Shown one piece after another: positions 55,935-64,000 of a stretch of DNA of 64,000 nucleotides. The stretch's first letter is position 1. Each line of letters begins with the position of its first letter. The stretch lies in NCBI GenBank assembly GCA_963707665.1, contig CAVPQU010000006.1:34636-98635 (forward strand), written 5' to 3'. The translations under genes and the position numbers were made by a program. Below the pieces are notes generated by a model that was given only the letters and a program-made list of their open reading frames with translations, made no database searches and was not told the origin of the DNA. This DNA is from DATJCV01 sp963707665 (lineage in GTDB: Bacteria; Pseudomonadota; Gammaproteobacteria; Burkholderiales; Burkholderiaceae_D).

Positions 55935-56082
55935 GGCCTATTGCTACAGAGGCGGATGAATCGCCTTCCATCTATGGGTTGTTGGACAACTAGCCTACGC
56001 ACCAGGCGCGCTTGGCCGGCCGATCTGCAAACAGCAGCCGGCCCTCAAAAGCGCCTTTTTTTGAAATGATGAGGAGGACTCC

Positions 56083-57240
56083 ATGGTTCAGTTCAGTCGC
56101 AAGACATTGGTCGCAGCGCTTGTGGTAGGCGGCGTGCTTTCCACCCCGGCAGCATTTGCCGACATCAAGATCGGCTTCAACGTGCCACTGACCGGCTTTG
56201 CCGCATCGGACGGCAAATCGGCGCTGGAAGGCGCGAAGCTGGCAGTAGCGCAAGCCAACGCCAAGGGCGGCGTGGCCGGCCAGAAGCTGGACCTGGTGAT
56301 CTATGACGATCAGGGCATCGCCAAGGAAGCGGTGCCGGTCGCTACCAAGCTGGTGGAAAAAGACAAGGTGGTCGGCGCTGTTTCCGGCTCGTATTCCGGC
56401 TCGACCCGCGCTGCCGCCTCGATCTTTCAGCAGGCAAAAACCCCGTACGTGGTCGCCTATGCGATCCACCCCGACATCACGCTGGCCGGCGATTACATGT
56501 TCCGCGTCTCGGCCATGGGCGAAGTCCAGGGCCGTGCCGGCGCCAAGCTGGCGGAAACCCTCGGCAAGAAAAAAGCGGTCCTGATCACGCTGAAAAACGA
56601 CTTCGGCCAGGCGCTCGCCAGCGGTTTCAAGGAAGCCGCGCCCAAACTAGGCGTGCAGATCGCCAGCGAATACGAATACGGCATGGCCGATCGCCAGTTC
56701 GGCGCGCTGATTTCGAAGGTCAAGTCCGACAATCCTGAAATCATTTACGCTTCCGGCTACTTCTTCAACGCCGGTCCGTTGGTCAGCCAGCTGCGCGCCG
56801 CAGGTGTGACGGCGCCGGTGATCGGCCAGGAGGGTTACGATTCCGACAAGTTCATCGAAATCGCCGGCCCCGCCTCCGAAGGCACGTACATCACCACGTC
56901 GCTGGATCGCGATTCGAAATCCCCGGTGACGCAGGCCTTCATCGCCGATTTCAAGAAATCCGCGAATTTCAATTCCGACATGGTGGCTGCGTCCGCCTAT
57001 ACCGCGACCAATGTGCTGATCGAGGGCTTGAAAAAGACCGAGGGCAAGGGCGGCGAAGCGCTGAAGAATGCGCTGGCGGCCGGTACCTACGACACGCCGA
57101 TCGGCACACTGGCCTTCAACGATCTGCATGAAGTGAAAAAGGACGTGCAGGTGCAGATCGTGAAGGACAAGGCGTTCCGTCACCACTCGATCATTTCCGA
57201 CCCCGTGCTGCTGGCGCCGCCGACCAAGCCCGCCAAGTAA
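56083..57240 (+). CDS. Branched-chain-type ABC transporter substrate-binding protein (putative histidine/urocanate)
   Basis: A 385-residue periplasmic binding protein of the LivK (HAAT) family: signal peptide through AAFA (residue 26), then IKIGFNVPLTGFAASDGKSALEGAKLAV, IYDDQGIAKEAVPVATKLV, SGSYSGSTRAAASIFQQAKTPYVV and FNDLHEVKKDVQVQIV. It heads a five-gene operon with two permeases and two ATPases and precedes hutU. A HutC operator lies upstream. From that context I infer that it binds histidine, urocanate or a related compound rather than leucine. Confidence 0.9.
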   Translation: MVQFSRKTLVAALVVGGVLSTPAAFADIKIGFNVPLTGFAASDGKSALEGAKLAVAQANAKGGVAGQKLDLVIYDDQGIAKEAVPVATKLVEKDKVVGAVSGSYSGSTRAAASIFQQAKTPYVVAYAIHPDITLAGDYMFRVSAMGEVQGRAGAKLAETLGKKKAVLITLKNDFGQALASGFKEAAPKLGVQIASEYEYGMADRQFGALISKVKSDNPEIIYASGYFFNAGPLVSQLRAAGVTAPVIGQEGYDSDKFIEIAGPASEGTYITTSLDRDSKSPVTQAFIADFKKSANFNSDMVAASAYTATNVLIEGLKKTEGKGGEALKNALAAGTYDTPIGTLAFNDLHEVKKDVQVQIVKDKAFRHHSIISDPVLLAPPTKPAK

Positions 57241-57319
57241 TTTTGCCCAACCCGGGTGCGGGCGGCACGCCATGTGCCAAGCCGCCTGCACCTCAACCCC
57301 GACCAACTGAGGAAACTGC

Positions 57320-58183
57320 ATGCTTTTTCTGGAGCTGATTGCGCAAGGGCTGGTACAAGGCAGCATCTATGCCTTGATCGCGCTGGGCCTGACGCTGGTA
57401 TACGGGCTGCTGCGGATCTTGCATGTGGCGCACGCAGCCCTGTTCACGCTGGGCGGCTATGTCGGCGTGCTGGTTACCAATGCCACCGGCAGCCTGCCGC
57501 TGGCAATCGTGCTGGCGATGGTCGCCGCCGGTTTGGCCGGCATCGCCATGTACCGGCTGTGCTATGAGCCGATCCTGAAGCAGCCGCCGTTCGTGGCGCT
57601 GATCGCCTCGATCGGCCTGTATATCGCATTCGAGGAATTATTCCGCATCATCTTTGGCGCCTCCGGCCTGTCCTATCAGGCGCCGCCGCTGCAAGACCAG
57701 GTCGTGCTGTTCGGCGGCCTGCAATTCAAGCAAGCCGAACTGATGGTGATGGCCGGCGCCGTGGTGATCATCGCCGTGCTCGGCTACCTGCAGACCCGGA
57801 CCCGGATCGGCGTCGCCTGCCAGGCCACCGTATCCGATCCGCAGATGGCGGAGTCGTTCGGCATCAAGCTGCGCACCGTGCGCGACCTGAACTTTTTCGT
57901 CGGCTCGGCGCTGGCCGGTTTCGCCGGCGTCTGGGTGGCGCTCTTGAACAACCTGGTGGAACCGACGATGGGCAGCGTGCCATCCTACAAGGGGCTGGCG
58001 ATCATCGTGCTGGGCGGCATGGGCTCGGTGCGCGGCACCCTGTTCGCGGCGCTGATACTCGGCATCGTCGAATCGTTCGGCACCATTTATCTCGGTCAAT
58101 TCCTGGATCGCAACGCCATCGCCTTTGCGTTCCTGATCCTGGTCCTGATGTTCCGTCCGCAAGGACTGTTTGCCAAACGCTGA
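57320..58183 (+). CDS. Branched-chain-type ABC transporter permease (LivH-like)
   Basis: A 287-residue membrane protein of the LivH family: IAQGLVQGSIYALIALGLTLVYGLLRILHVAHAALFTLGGYVGV at the start, CYEPILKQPPFVALIASIGLYIAFEELFRIIFG, and the EAA-like loop GIKLRTVRDLNFFVGSALAGFAGVWVALL. GAGGAA precedes the ATG at 57320. It is the second gene of the operon and pairs with the LivM-like protein. Confidence 0.93.
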   Translation: MLFLELIAQGLVQGSIYALIALGLTLVYGLLRILHVAHAALFTLGGYVGVLVTNATGSLPLAIVLAMVAAGLAGIAMYRLCYEPILKQPPFVALIASIGLYIAFEELFRIIFGASGLSYQAPPLQDQVVLFGGLQFKQAELMVMAGAVVIIAVLGYLQTRTRIGVACQATVSDPQMAESFGIKLRTVRDLNFFVGSALAGFAGVWVALLNNLVEPTMGSVPSYKGLAIIVLGGMGSVRGTLFAALILGIVESFGTIYLGQFLDRNAIAFAFLILVLMFRPQGLFAKR

Positions 58184-58192
58184 GGACACGCA

Positions 58193-59068
58193 ATGGCCTA
58201 CGAAATTTCCCTTTTGACGTCGATGGGCATCATGGTGCTGTTCGCGCTGTCGCTCAACCTGATCACCGGTTTTTGCGGCCAGATCAGTCTCGGCCATGCC
58301 GCCTTCCTCGGCGTCGGCGCCTACACCTCGGCGCTGCTGTCCCAGGCTGGCTTGCCGTTTTTCGCCACGCTGCCACTGGCCATGCTGATGGCCGGGCTGC
58401 TGGGCGTGATCGTCGGCATCGCCAGCCTGCGCGTGCGCGACGACTTCCTGGCCATCACCACCATGGGCGTGGTGTTCCTGTTCGTCGGCGTGGTGCGCCA
58501 GCAGGAATGGCTGGGCGGTGAGCTCGGCGTGTCCGGCTTTCCCGGCTCCGGCCTGGAGAAACCAGCTTTCATGTGGCTGACCCTGGGCCTGGCCGCCGCC
58601 ACCGCCGCCTTGTGCATCTACATCCGCAAATCGTGGATGGGCCGCGTCTTCAACGGCATCGCCGAGGACGAAGACACCATGCGCGTGCTCGGCATCGACG
58701 TCCCGCGCTACAAGCTGGCCGCCTTTGCCATGGGCACCGCGCTGGCCGGCCTGGCCGGCGCACTGTATGCGCAGCACTTCAAGTTCATCGGCCCCGACAG
58801 CTTCGGCTTCATCGAATCGATCACCGTGCTGTCGATGGTGGTGTTCGGCGGCATCGGCTCGGTCGCCGGCGTGGTGTTCGGCGCCGCGCTGCTGTCCGCA
58901 CTGCCGGCCTGGTTCCAGTTCATCGGCGACTACAAGCTGCTGGTGTACGGCGGCCTGCTGTTCCTGATGATGCGCTTCTCGCCCGGCGGCGTGGCCGGCA
59001 TCGTGCGCCGCCTGTTCAGTCGCAAAGCCGCCGCCGTCAAGCCGGCAGCCGAAGGAGCCCGCGCATGA
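58193..59068 (+). CDS. Branched-chain-type ABC transporter permease (LivM-like)
   Basis: A 291-residue membrane protein of the LivM family: GIMVLFALSLNLITGFCGQISLGHAAFLGVGAYTSALL, RDDFLAITTMGVVFLF, and LGIDVPRYKLAAFAMGTALAGLAGALYAQHFKFIGPDSFGFIESITVLSMVVFGGIGSVAGVVFGAALL. It starts nine bases after the LivH-like gene and ends in an ATGA overlap with the LivG-like gene. Confidence 0.93.
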   Translation: MAYEISLLTSMGIMVLFALSLNLITGFCGQISLGHAAFLGVGAYTSALLSQAGLPFFATLPLAMLMAGLLGVIVGIASLRVRDDFLAITTMGVVFLFVGVVRQQEWLGGELGVSGFPGSGLEKPAFMWLTLGLAAATAALCIYIRKSWMGRVFNGIAEDEDTMRVLGIDVPRYKLAAFAMGTALAGLAGALYAQHFKFIGPDSFGFIESITVLSMVVFGGIGSVAGVVFGAALLSALPAWFQFIGDYKLLVYGGLLFLMMRFSPGGVAGIVRRLFSRKAAAVKPAAEGARA

Positions 59069-59877
59069 CGACTTCCACACCCCTGCTGCACGTGGACGGC
59101 GTCACGGTCCGCTTCGGCGGCCTGTCCGCGGTCGATAACGTCTCGTTCGACGTCCATCCGGGCGAACTGCTGGGTCTGATCGGTCCCAACGGCGCCGGCA
59201 AGACCACGATGATGCGTTCGATCACCGGCGTCGTGCGGCCGACCGAAGGCAGCGTCTATCTGGCCGGCGAAAATTTGAACGAACTGCCGATCCACCAGCG
59301 CATCCAGAAAGGCCTGGCGCTGTCGCAACAGCTGGTCAAGCCGTTCCGCGAAATCTCGGTACTGGAAAACGTCGCGCTGGCCGCCGGCGCCGAGCGCACC
59401 CGTTCGCCGCTGAAGGCGCTGATGCACGTCTCGCAACGCGAAGAGAACGAGATCGGCAACGGCATGCTGGCGCGGGTCGGCATCGCCGGCTACGCCGACC
59501 AGATGCCCGGCATCCAGCCGCTCGGCATCCTGAAGCGGATGGAAATGGCGCGCGCGCTGGCACTGAAACCCAAGCTGCTGCTGCTGGACGAGCCGCTGGC
59601 CGGGCTCAACTCGAAGGAAGCCAACGCGCTGGCTTCGACCATCGCCGACATCAACCGCCAGGGCATGACGATCATCCTGATCGAACACAACCTCGGTGAA
59701 GTGATGCGCATCTGCAACCGCCTGGTGGTGCTGGACAACGGCCGCAAGATCGCCAGCGGCGCGCCGCGCGAAGTGATGGAACAGCCGGCGGTGCGCGCCG
59801 CCTATCTCGGCAGCGATACCATCGCCGAAGCGCAGAACGGCAATGCGGTAGAAACAGCGGGAGGCACCCATGCTTGA
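59065..59877 (+). CDS. Branched-chain-type ABC transporter ATPase (LivG-like)
   Basis: A 270-residue ATPase. Walker A is GPNGAGKTT, and Walker B with its D-loop is LLLLDEPLAGLNSKEA, followed by the H-loop IEHNLGEVMRICNR. The signature motif, usually LxYGxQRRLEIARAL in LivG, reads IQPLGILKRMEMARAL, so the Ser/Tyr-Gly-Gly part is changed. It may still work as the non-canonical half of a heterodimer with LivF. The ATG at 59065 overlaps the upstream stop (ATGA). Confidence 0.92.
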   Translation: MTTSTPLLHVDGVTVRFGGLSAVDNVSFDVHPGELLGLIGPNGAGKTTMMRSITGVVRPTEGSVYLAGENLNELPIHQRIQKGLALSQQLVKPFREISVLENVALAAGAERTRSPLKALMHVSQREENEIGNGMLARVGIAGYADQMPGIQPLGILKRMEMARALALKPKLLLLDEPLAGLNSKEANALASTIADINRQGMTIILIEHNLGEVMRICNRLVVLDNGRKIASGAPREVMEQPAVRAAYLGSDTIAEAQNGNAVETAGGTHA

Positions 59878-60574
59878 ATTGAAAAACCTTTCCTGCGGCT
59901 ACGGCGCCTTCCACGCGGTCGGCGACCTGTCGCTGACCCTGCGTCCCGGCACCATCACCGGCCTCTTGGGCGCCAACGGCGCCGGCAAATCCTCGACCCT
60001 GATGTGCCTGGCCGGGCACGTCGCCTTGCAAGGCGGCCAGATCCTGTTCGAGGGCCAGGACATCGGCCGCATGCCGCCCAATGAACGGGTACGGCGCGGC
60101 ATCGCCATCTCGCCCGAAGGCCGCCGCCTGTTCCGCGACCTGAGCGTCGAAGACAACCTGCGCGTCGGCGGCTTGGTCCGCCCCGCCGCCGATTTCAAGC
60201 GCGACCGCGACCACGTGCTGGAACTGTTCCCGCGCCTGGGCGAGCGGCTCGATTCACTCGCCGCCAACTTGTCCGGCGGCGAACAGCAGATGCTGGCGAT
60301 CGGCCGCGCGCTGATGACGCGCCCCAAGCTGATCATGATCGACGAGCTGTCGCTCGGCCTGATGCCGAAGGTGATCGACCTCTGCTATCGCGCGCTACAG
60401 AAATTGCGCGAGGAAGGCATGACGATCCTGCTGGTCGAGCAAAACACCGACCGCGTGCTGGCCGTGGCCGACGACGTCTGCGTGCTGGAATCCGGCCGCA
60501 CCGTCTGGCAAGGCAGCGCCGAAGCGGCGGCCAAGGACCCGGCGCTGGCGGCGGCGTATCTGGGATTGCATTGA
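59870..60574 (+). CDS. Branched-chain-type ABC transporter ATPase (LivF-like)
   Basis: A 234-residue ATPase with Walker A GANGAGKSS, Q-loop region ISPEGRRLFRDLSVEDNL, signature LSGGEQQMLAIGRALM, Walker B LIMIDELSLGLMP and H-loop VEQNTDRVLAVADDV. All are typical of LivF. It overlaps the LivG-like gene by eight bases and is followed by the structured repeat F2 before hutU. Confidence 0.93.
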   Translation: MLELKNLSCGYGAFHAVGDLSLTLRPGTITGLLGANGAGKSSTLMCLAGHVALQGGQILFEGQDIGRMPPNERVRRGIAISPEGRRLFRDLSVEDNLRVGGLVRPAADFKRDRDHVLELFPRLGERLDSLAANLSGGEQQMLAIGRALMTRPKLIMIDELSLGLMPKVIDLCYRALQKLREEGMTILLVEQNTDRVLAVADDVCVLESGRTVWQGSAEAAAKDPALAAAYLGLH

Positions 60575-60599
60575 GTCGAATACCCGAGCCGATTTGTTT

Positions 60600-60900
60600 T
60601 TGAAGTTGTCGTTGCTTTTGAAGTTGGCGTGCTTTGACGTGACCCCGCTTGGGACGCTGCCGCTGAAGCGGCGCCGAAATCGGATCAGAAACGAAACATG
60701 TCTGAGCGCAGCGAGTTGGTTTCGTTTCCCGATTTGGCGCCGCAGCAGCGGGAAGCCGAAGGCCAGCGTCTTGCGGTCGCCTTCTTTTGCTTACTTTTTT
60801 TGGCGAGACAAGAAAAGTAAGTGGCCGCCGGGCTACCCCCGGCATGCCCACGAAGTAGCAGCCACATCAGTGAGCAACAAACGCCACTAGGGAATGCATG
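60600..60900 (+). repeat. Structured repeat F2 (covarying stem with conserved loop)
   Basis: Second copy of the element at 44360, starting about 25 bases after the LivF-like stop. The variable stem is 60660-60683 / 60729-60751 around a 45-base core (60684-60728) that differs from F1 at one base. A 13-bp hairpin (60790-60802 / 60809-60821, loop GCGAGA) and the GCCGGG..CCCGGC stem follow. It lies between the transporter operon and hutU. Confidence 0.85.
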
Positions 60901-60901
60901 C

Positions 60902-60921
60902 ATTCCCGCCTGCGCGGGAAC
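60902..60921. repeat. ATTCCC-N8-GGGAA palindrome (D2)
   Basis: ATTCCCGCCTGCGCGGGAAC, one base from a perfect ATTCCC-N8-GGGAAT palindrome, directly after the structured repeat F2. The F1 element ends in a decayed form (TGCGGGAACGA) at the same relative place, so D2 may be the 3' edge of the larger element. Confidence 0.65.
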
Positions 60922-60983
60922 GACAAGCAAAAAACACTTCACCCGATACAAATCTTCACACCAAAATTTTGAAGGAAACCACC

Positions 60984-62700
60984 ATGAATACCATCTCCGA
61001 TAACTCCCTCAAACCGCCGACCCCCGCCTCGACCCCAGCCGCGAAATCCGCGCGCCGCGCGGCAGCACGCTGACCTGCAAGAACTGGGTCACCGAAGCCG
61101 CGTACCGGATGCTGCAAAACAACCTCGACCCCGACGTCGCCGAAAACCCCCGCACCTGGTGGTGTACGGCGGCATCGGCCGCGCCGCGCGCGACTGGGCC
61201 TGCTACGACCAAATCCTGGCGTCGTTGCGCGAGTTGAACGACGACGAATCGCTGTTGATCCAATCCGGCAAACCGGTCGGCGTGTTCCAGACGCACGCCG
61301 ATGCGCCGCGGGTGTTGATCGCCAACTCGAACCTGGTGCCGAAATGGGCCAATTGGGACCACTTCAACGAACTCGACCGCCAGGGCTTGTTCATGTATGG
61401 CCAGATGACCGCCGGCTCCTGGATTTACATCGGCAGCCAGGGCATCGTCCAAGGCACCTATGAAACCTTCGTCGAAGCCGGCCGCCAGCACTTCAACGGC
61501 GACTGGGCCGGACGCTGGATCGTCACTGCGGGTCTCGGTGGCATGGGCGGCGCGCAACCGCTGGCCGCGACGCTGGCCGGCGCGGTGTCGCTGAACATCG
61601 AATGCCAGCAAGCGAGCATCGACTTTCGCTTGCGCACCCGGTATGTCGACCAGCAAGCCAAGGACCTCGACGACGCGCTGGCGAGGATCCGCTACCACAC
61701 CGAACGCAAGGAAGCGGTGTCGATCGCGCTGCTGGGCAATGCCGCCGAAATTCTGCCGGAGCTGGTCCAGCGCGCCCAGGCCGGCGGCATCCGTCCGGAT
61801 CTGGTGACCGATCAAACCTCGGCGCACGACTTGATCAATGGCTATTTGCCGATCGGCTGGAGCGTGGCGCAATGGAAAGCCGCGCAGCACGAGCCAGCCC
61901 AGCATCAAAAACTGACCGCGGCGGCCGCGCAGTCGTGCGCGGTGCACGTACAGGCGATGCTCGACTTCCACGCGATGGGGATTCCGACTGTCGACTATGG
62001 CAACAATATCCGCCAGGTCGCGTTCGATACCGGCGTCAAAAACGCGTTCGATTTCCCCGGCTTCGTGCCCGCCTATATCCGGCCGCTGTTTTGCGAAGGC
62101 AAGGGGCCATTTCGCTGGGTCGCGTTGTCGGGCGATCCGGAAGACATTTACAAGACCGATGCGAAGATCAAGGAATTGTTTCCGGACAACCAGCATACGC
62201 ACCAGTGGCTCGACCTGGCGCGCGAACGGATCGCGTTCCAGGGCTTGCCGGCGCGCATCTGCTGGCTCGGCCTGGGCGAGCGCCATCTGGCTGGCCTGGC
62301 GTTCAACGACATGGTCAAGAATGGGGAATTGAAGGCGCCGATCGTAATTGGCCGCGACCATTTGGATACCGGTTCGGTCGCCAGCCCGAACCGCGAAACC
62401 GAAAGCATGCGCGACGGCACCGATGCGGTCTCCGACTGGCCGCTGTTGAATGCGTTGTTGAACACCGCCGGCGGCGCCAGCTGGGTCTCCTTGCACCATG
62501 GCGGCGGCGTCGGCATGGGTTATTCGCAACACGCGGGGATGGTGATCGTCGCCGACGGCAGCGCCGCGGCCGAACAGCGGCTGGCGCGGGTGCTGGTCAA
62601 CGATTGCGCATCCGGCGTGATGCGCCATGCCGATGCCGGCTATGAGCCCGCGATCGCCTGTGCCAAGCGCTTCGGCTTGAAACTGCCGATGGTGAAGTAA
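60984..62700 (+). pseudogene. hutU: Urocanate hydratase, two frameshifts as sequenced
   Basis: HutU converts urocanate to imidazolonepropionate in histidine breakdown. ATG 60984 follows GAAGGAA. The first frame breaks after about a dozen codons in a C-run (61013-61017) and resumes as GSTLTCKNWVTEAAYRMLQNNLDPDVAENP. A second break in a C-run near 61148 leads to LVVYGGIGRAARDWACYDQILASL and the rest: GGMGGAQPLAATLAG, MLDFHAMGIPTVDYGNNIRQVA and SLHHGGGVGMGYSQHAG. Each break fits C6 read as C5. The intact enzyme would have about 572 residues. The gene follows the transporter operon, consistent with HutC control. Confidence 0.93.
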
Positions 62701-62741
62701 CGAGGAAGTAGTCTCAAACAAGAGGCGCACGAGTGAAACCA

Positions 62742-62787
62742 GGGTCAGAGTTTTTTTCGCTGGGGTTTGCGAAAATTACTTTGACCC
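62742..62787 (+). repeat. GGGTCAGAG palindromic element R2
   Basis: Left arm GGGTCAGAG..TTTTTCGC pairs with right arm GCGAAAATTACTTTGACCC. It is related to R1 and R3, and lies 42 bases after the hutU stop. Confidence 0.7.
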
Positions 62788-62859
62788 TGCTTTCACGGAT
62801 TCGAAGTGAAGCAGGTAAAACATCGGAGTGATTGGACGTTCGTACTCTGTAGTCCGTTG

Positions 62860-62918
62860 AATCGGGATCAGAGTAATTTTCGCGATAGAGCGCTGCGAAA
62901 AAAAATCTGACCCCGATT
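62860..62918 (+). repeat. GGGTCAGAG palindromic element R3
   Basis: Left arm AATCGGGATCAGAGTAATTT with CGC pairs with GCG and AAAATCTGACCCCGATT. R2 and R3 stand 72 bases apart in the 302-base gap before the phytanoyl-CoA dioxygenase-like gene. No other gene is seen there. Confidence 0.7.
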
Positions 62919-63002
62919 AATCTTCCGCATCGCTTTGCGGCGACCCTAAATGATTCTAGTGACTGATTTCAACGGTGAGCGAGACATAAAAAGGAGACCG
63001 GC

Positions 63003-63872
63003 ATGAGCAACACTTTGGCCATCAGCATCAACGAGCGCGTTCGCGCCTGCGTCACGCCGGAACAGATCGCGGCATTCCGGCGCGACGGCGCAGTCTGCCT
63101 GCGCCAACTGCTGAACGCGGAAGAAGTCGGCCTGATCCGCGCCGGCATCGACCACAACATCGCCGCGCCGAGCCCGCGCGCCAAGGTTGCCAGCCAGCCG
63201 GGGGATCCGGGCTTCTTCCTGGAAGACTTCTGCAACTGGCAGGAGAATGACAACTACCGGCGCGTGATCATGGACGGGCCGCTCGGCGCTGCCGCCGGCC
63301 TGCTGATGCAAAGCGCCACCACGCGCCTGTATCACGACCACATGCTGGTGAAGGAGCCCGGCACGCGCCAGCGCACGCCGTGGCACCAGGACCAGCCCTA
63401 CTACAACATCGAAGGCATGCAGAACGTCAGCATGTGGATTCCAGCCGATCCGGTGCGCCGCCACTCGACGCTGGAATTCGTCGCTGGCTCGCACCTGGGG
63501 CCGTGGCTGATGCCGCGCTCGTTCATGCAGAACGAGGCCAAGTGGTTTCCGGAAGGCAGCCTGGCCGACCTGCCGGACGTCGAAGCCGATCGCTCCGAAT
63601 TTCCGATCATCGGCTGGGAAATCGAACCGGGCGACGTGGTCTGCTTTCATATGCTGACCCTGCACGCGGCCGGCGGCGTCGACGGCGATCGGCGACGACG
63701 CGTGTTCTCGGTGCGCTTTCTGGGCGACGACATCCGCCATGCGCCGCGGCCGTGGGTGACTTCGCCGGAATTCCCCGGCCTGGCGCAGGAACTGCCGGCC
63801 GGCGCGACGATGGATCATGCATTGTTTCCGCTGTTGTGGACGGCCGGCACCGAGCAGCCTGCAACTGCCTGA
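63003..63872 (+). CDS. Phytanoyl-CoA dioxygenase (PhyH) family protein
   Basis: A 289-residue Fe(II)/2-oxoglutarate dioxygenase fold. The facial triad can be seen as His and Asp in TPWHQDQPYYN (near 127-129) and the distal His in CFHMLTLHAAGG (near 220), followed by RRVFSVRFLGDDIRHAPRPW with the 2-oxoglutarate-binding Arg. Several PhyH proteins hydroxylate small metabolites; the substrate is unknown. AAAAGGAG lies before the ATG at 63003. It is not clearly linked to hutU. Confidence 0.88.
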   Translation: MSNTLAISINERVRACVTPEQIAAFRRDGAVCLRQLLNAEEVGLIRAGIDHNIAAPSPRAKVASQPGDPGFFLEDFCNWQENDNYRRVIMDGPLGAAAGLLMQSATTRLYHDHMLVKEPGTRQRTPWHQDQPYYNIEGMQNVSMWIPADPVRRHSTLEFVAGSHLGPWLMPRSFMQNEAKWFPEGSLADLPDVEADRSEFPIIGWEIEPGDVVCFHMLTLHAAGGVDGDRRRRVFSVRFLGDDIRHAPRPWVTSPEFPGLAQELPAGATMDHALFPLLWTAGTEQPATA

Positions 63873-63879
63873 ACGCGCC

Positions 63880-63941
63880 ATATACTCCAAAGGATGCGAT
63901 CCAATTTCGGACGTGAATGATAATAATTTGCAACATACTCC
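63880..63941 (-). repeat. Paired GGAGTATRT element, copy E7
   Basis: On the minus strand GGAGTATGT begins at 63941 and GGAGTATAT at 63888, 53 bases apart, with CCGAAAT at the central offset. It starts 7 bases after the stop of the PhyH gene and ends 5 bases before the next ATG. Confidence 0.8.
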
Positions 63942-63945
63942 TACC

Positions 63946-64000
63946 ATGAGGCAAGAGACCTTGACCAGCCAGCCGGGACAATTCGCCCTTGCCGAGCTGC
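63946..64000 (+). CDS. N-terminal fragment of an unidentified gene
   Basis: An ATG at 63946 opens a frame (MRQETLTSQPGQFALAEL) that runs off the window. There are too few residues to assign a family, and the start could lie further downstream. Confidence 0.35.
   Translation, partial: MRQETLTSQPGQFALAEL

Overview
The window is a GC-rich bacterial chromosome segment. Gene content points to a betaproteobacterium of the order Burkholderiales, most likely Oxalobacteraceae or a close relative. The pointers are paired cyanophycin synthetases with their ABC transporter/DUF1854 partners, opgGH, an aerobic hemF, ribonuclease G next to maf/rlmH/rsfS/nadD, and HutC-controlled histidine degradation. The family-level call is inference from gene content. 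No phage, plasmid, CRISPR array or insertion sequence was seen.

Layout: (1) 1-2278, small soluble proteins (end of an S4-like RNA-binding protein, DUF924, an unknown protein, a DsbA-like oxidoreductase). (2) 2494-6995, a signalling block: CHASE3 histidine kinase, single-domain response regulator, and a receiver-PAS-GAF-GGDEF-EAL protein whose GGDEF site is degenerate. (3) 6992-15003, DUF445 protein, opgGH for periplasmic glucans, ppnN and folE. (4) 15134-23110, a cyanophycin locus: an ABC transporter/DUF1854 pair diverges from cphA' and cphA. (5) 23509-27792, DUF2141 and carotenoid oxygenase genes, a CzcE-like lipoprotein, an NTF2-like protein and an RDD membrane protein. (6) 28168-32622, tRNA-Thr(CGT), fbp, a CHMI-family gene and pepN. 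(7) 32736-44311, DUF4136 lipoprotein, a cNMP-domain/SLC13 transporter with a membrane-anchored binding protein, LysR/pirin, quinone oxidoreductase, SDR, EamA transporter, ribA, and azoreductase/LysR. (8) 44753-53384, a HerA-like ATPase, yebC, purD, and a tight hemF-nadD-rsfS-rlmH-maf-rng run. (9) 54520-62700, hutC, a five-gene branched-chain-type ABC transporter and hutU, with two identical perfect HutC-type palindromes in the control region. (10) 63003-64000, a phytanoyl-CoA dioxygenase-like protein and the start of another gene.

The most unusual feature is not a gene. Seven intergenic copies of a 62-bp element each carry two direct repeats GGAGTATRT whose starts are exactly 53 bp apart, with a central CMGAWAT at a fixed offset. 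I do not recognise this family. Two longer elements (about 44360-44660 and 60600-60925) share a conserved core inside a long stem whose arms differ between copies but remain complementary, so the fold itself appears to be maintained. GGTCAGAG-type palindromes and ATTCCC-N8-GGGAAT palindromes are also present.

Caution on sequence quality: eleven genes, including normally important ones (ribA, pepN, hutU), are interrupted by 14 small frameshifts. Both shifts in hutU fall in C-runs, which suggests sequencing or assembly errors rather than gene decay. Interrupted genes are listed as 'pseudogene' in type, but most probably encode working proteins in the living strain.
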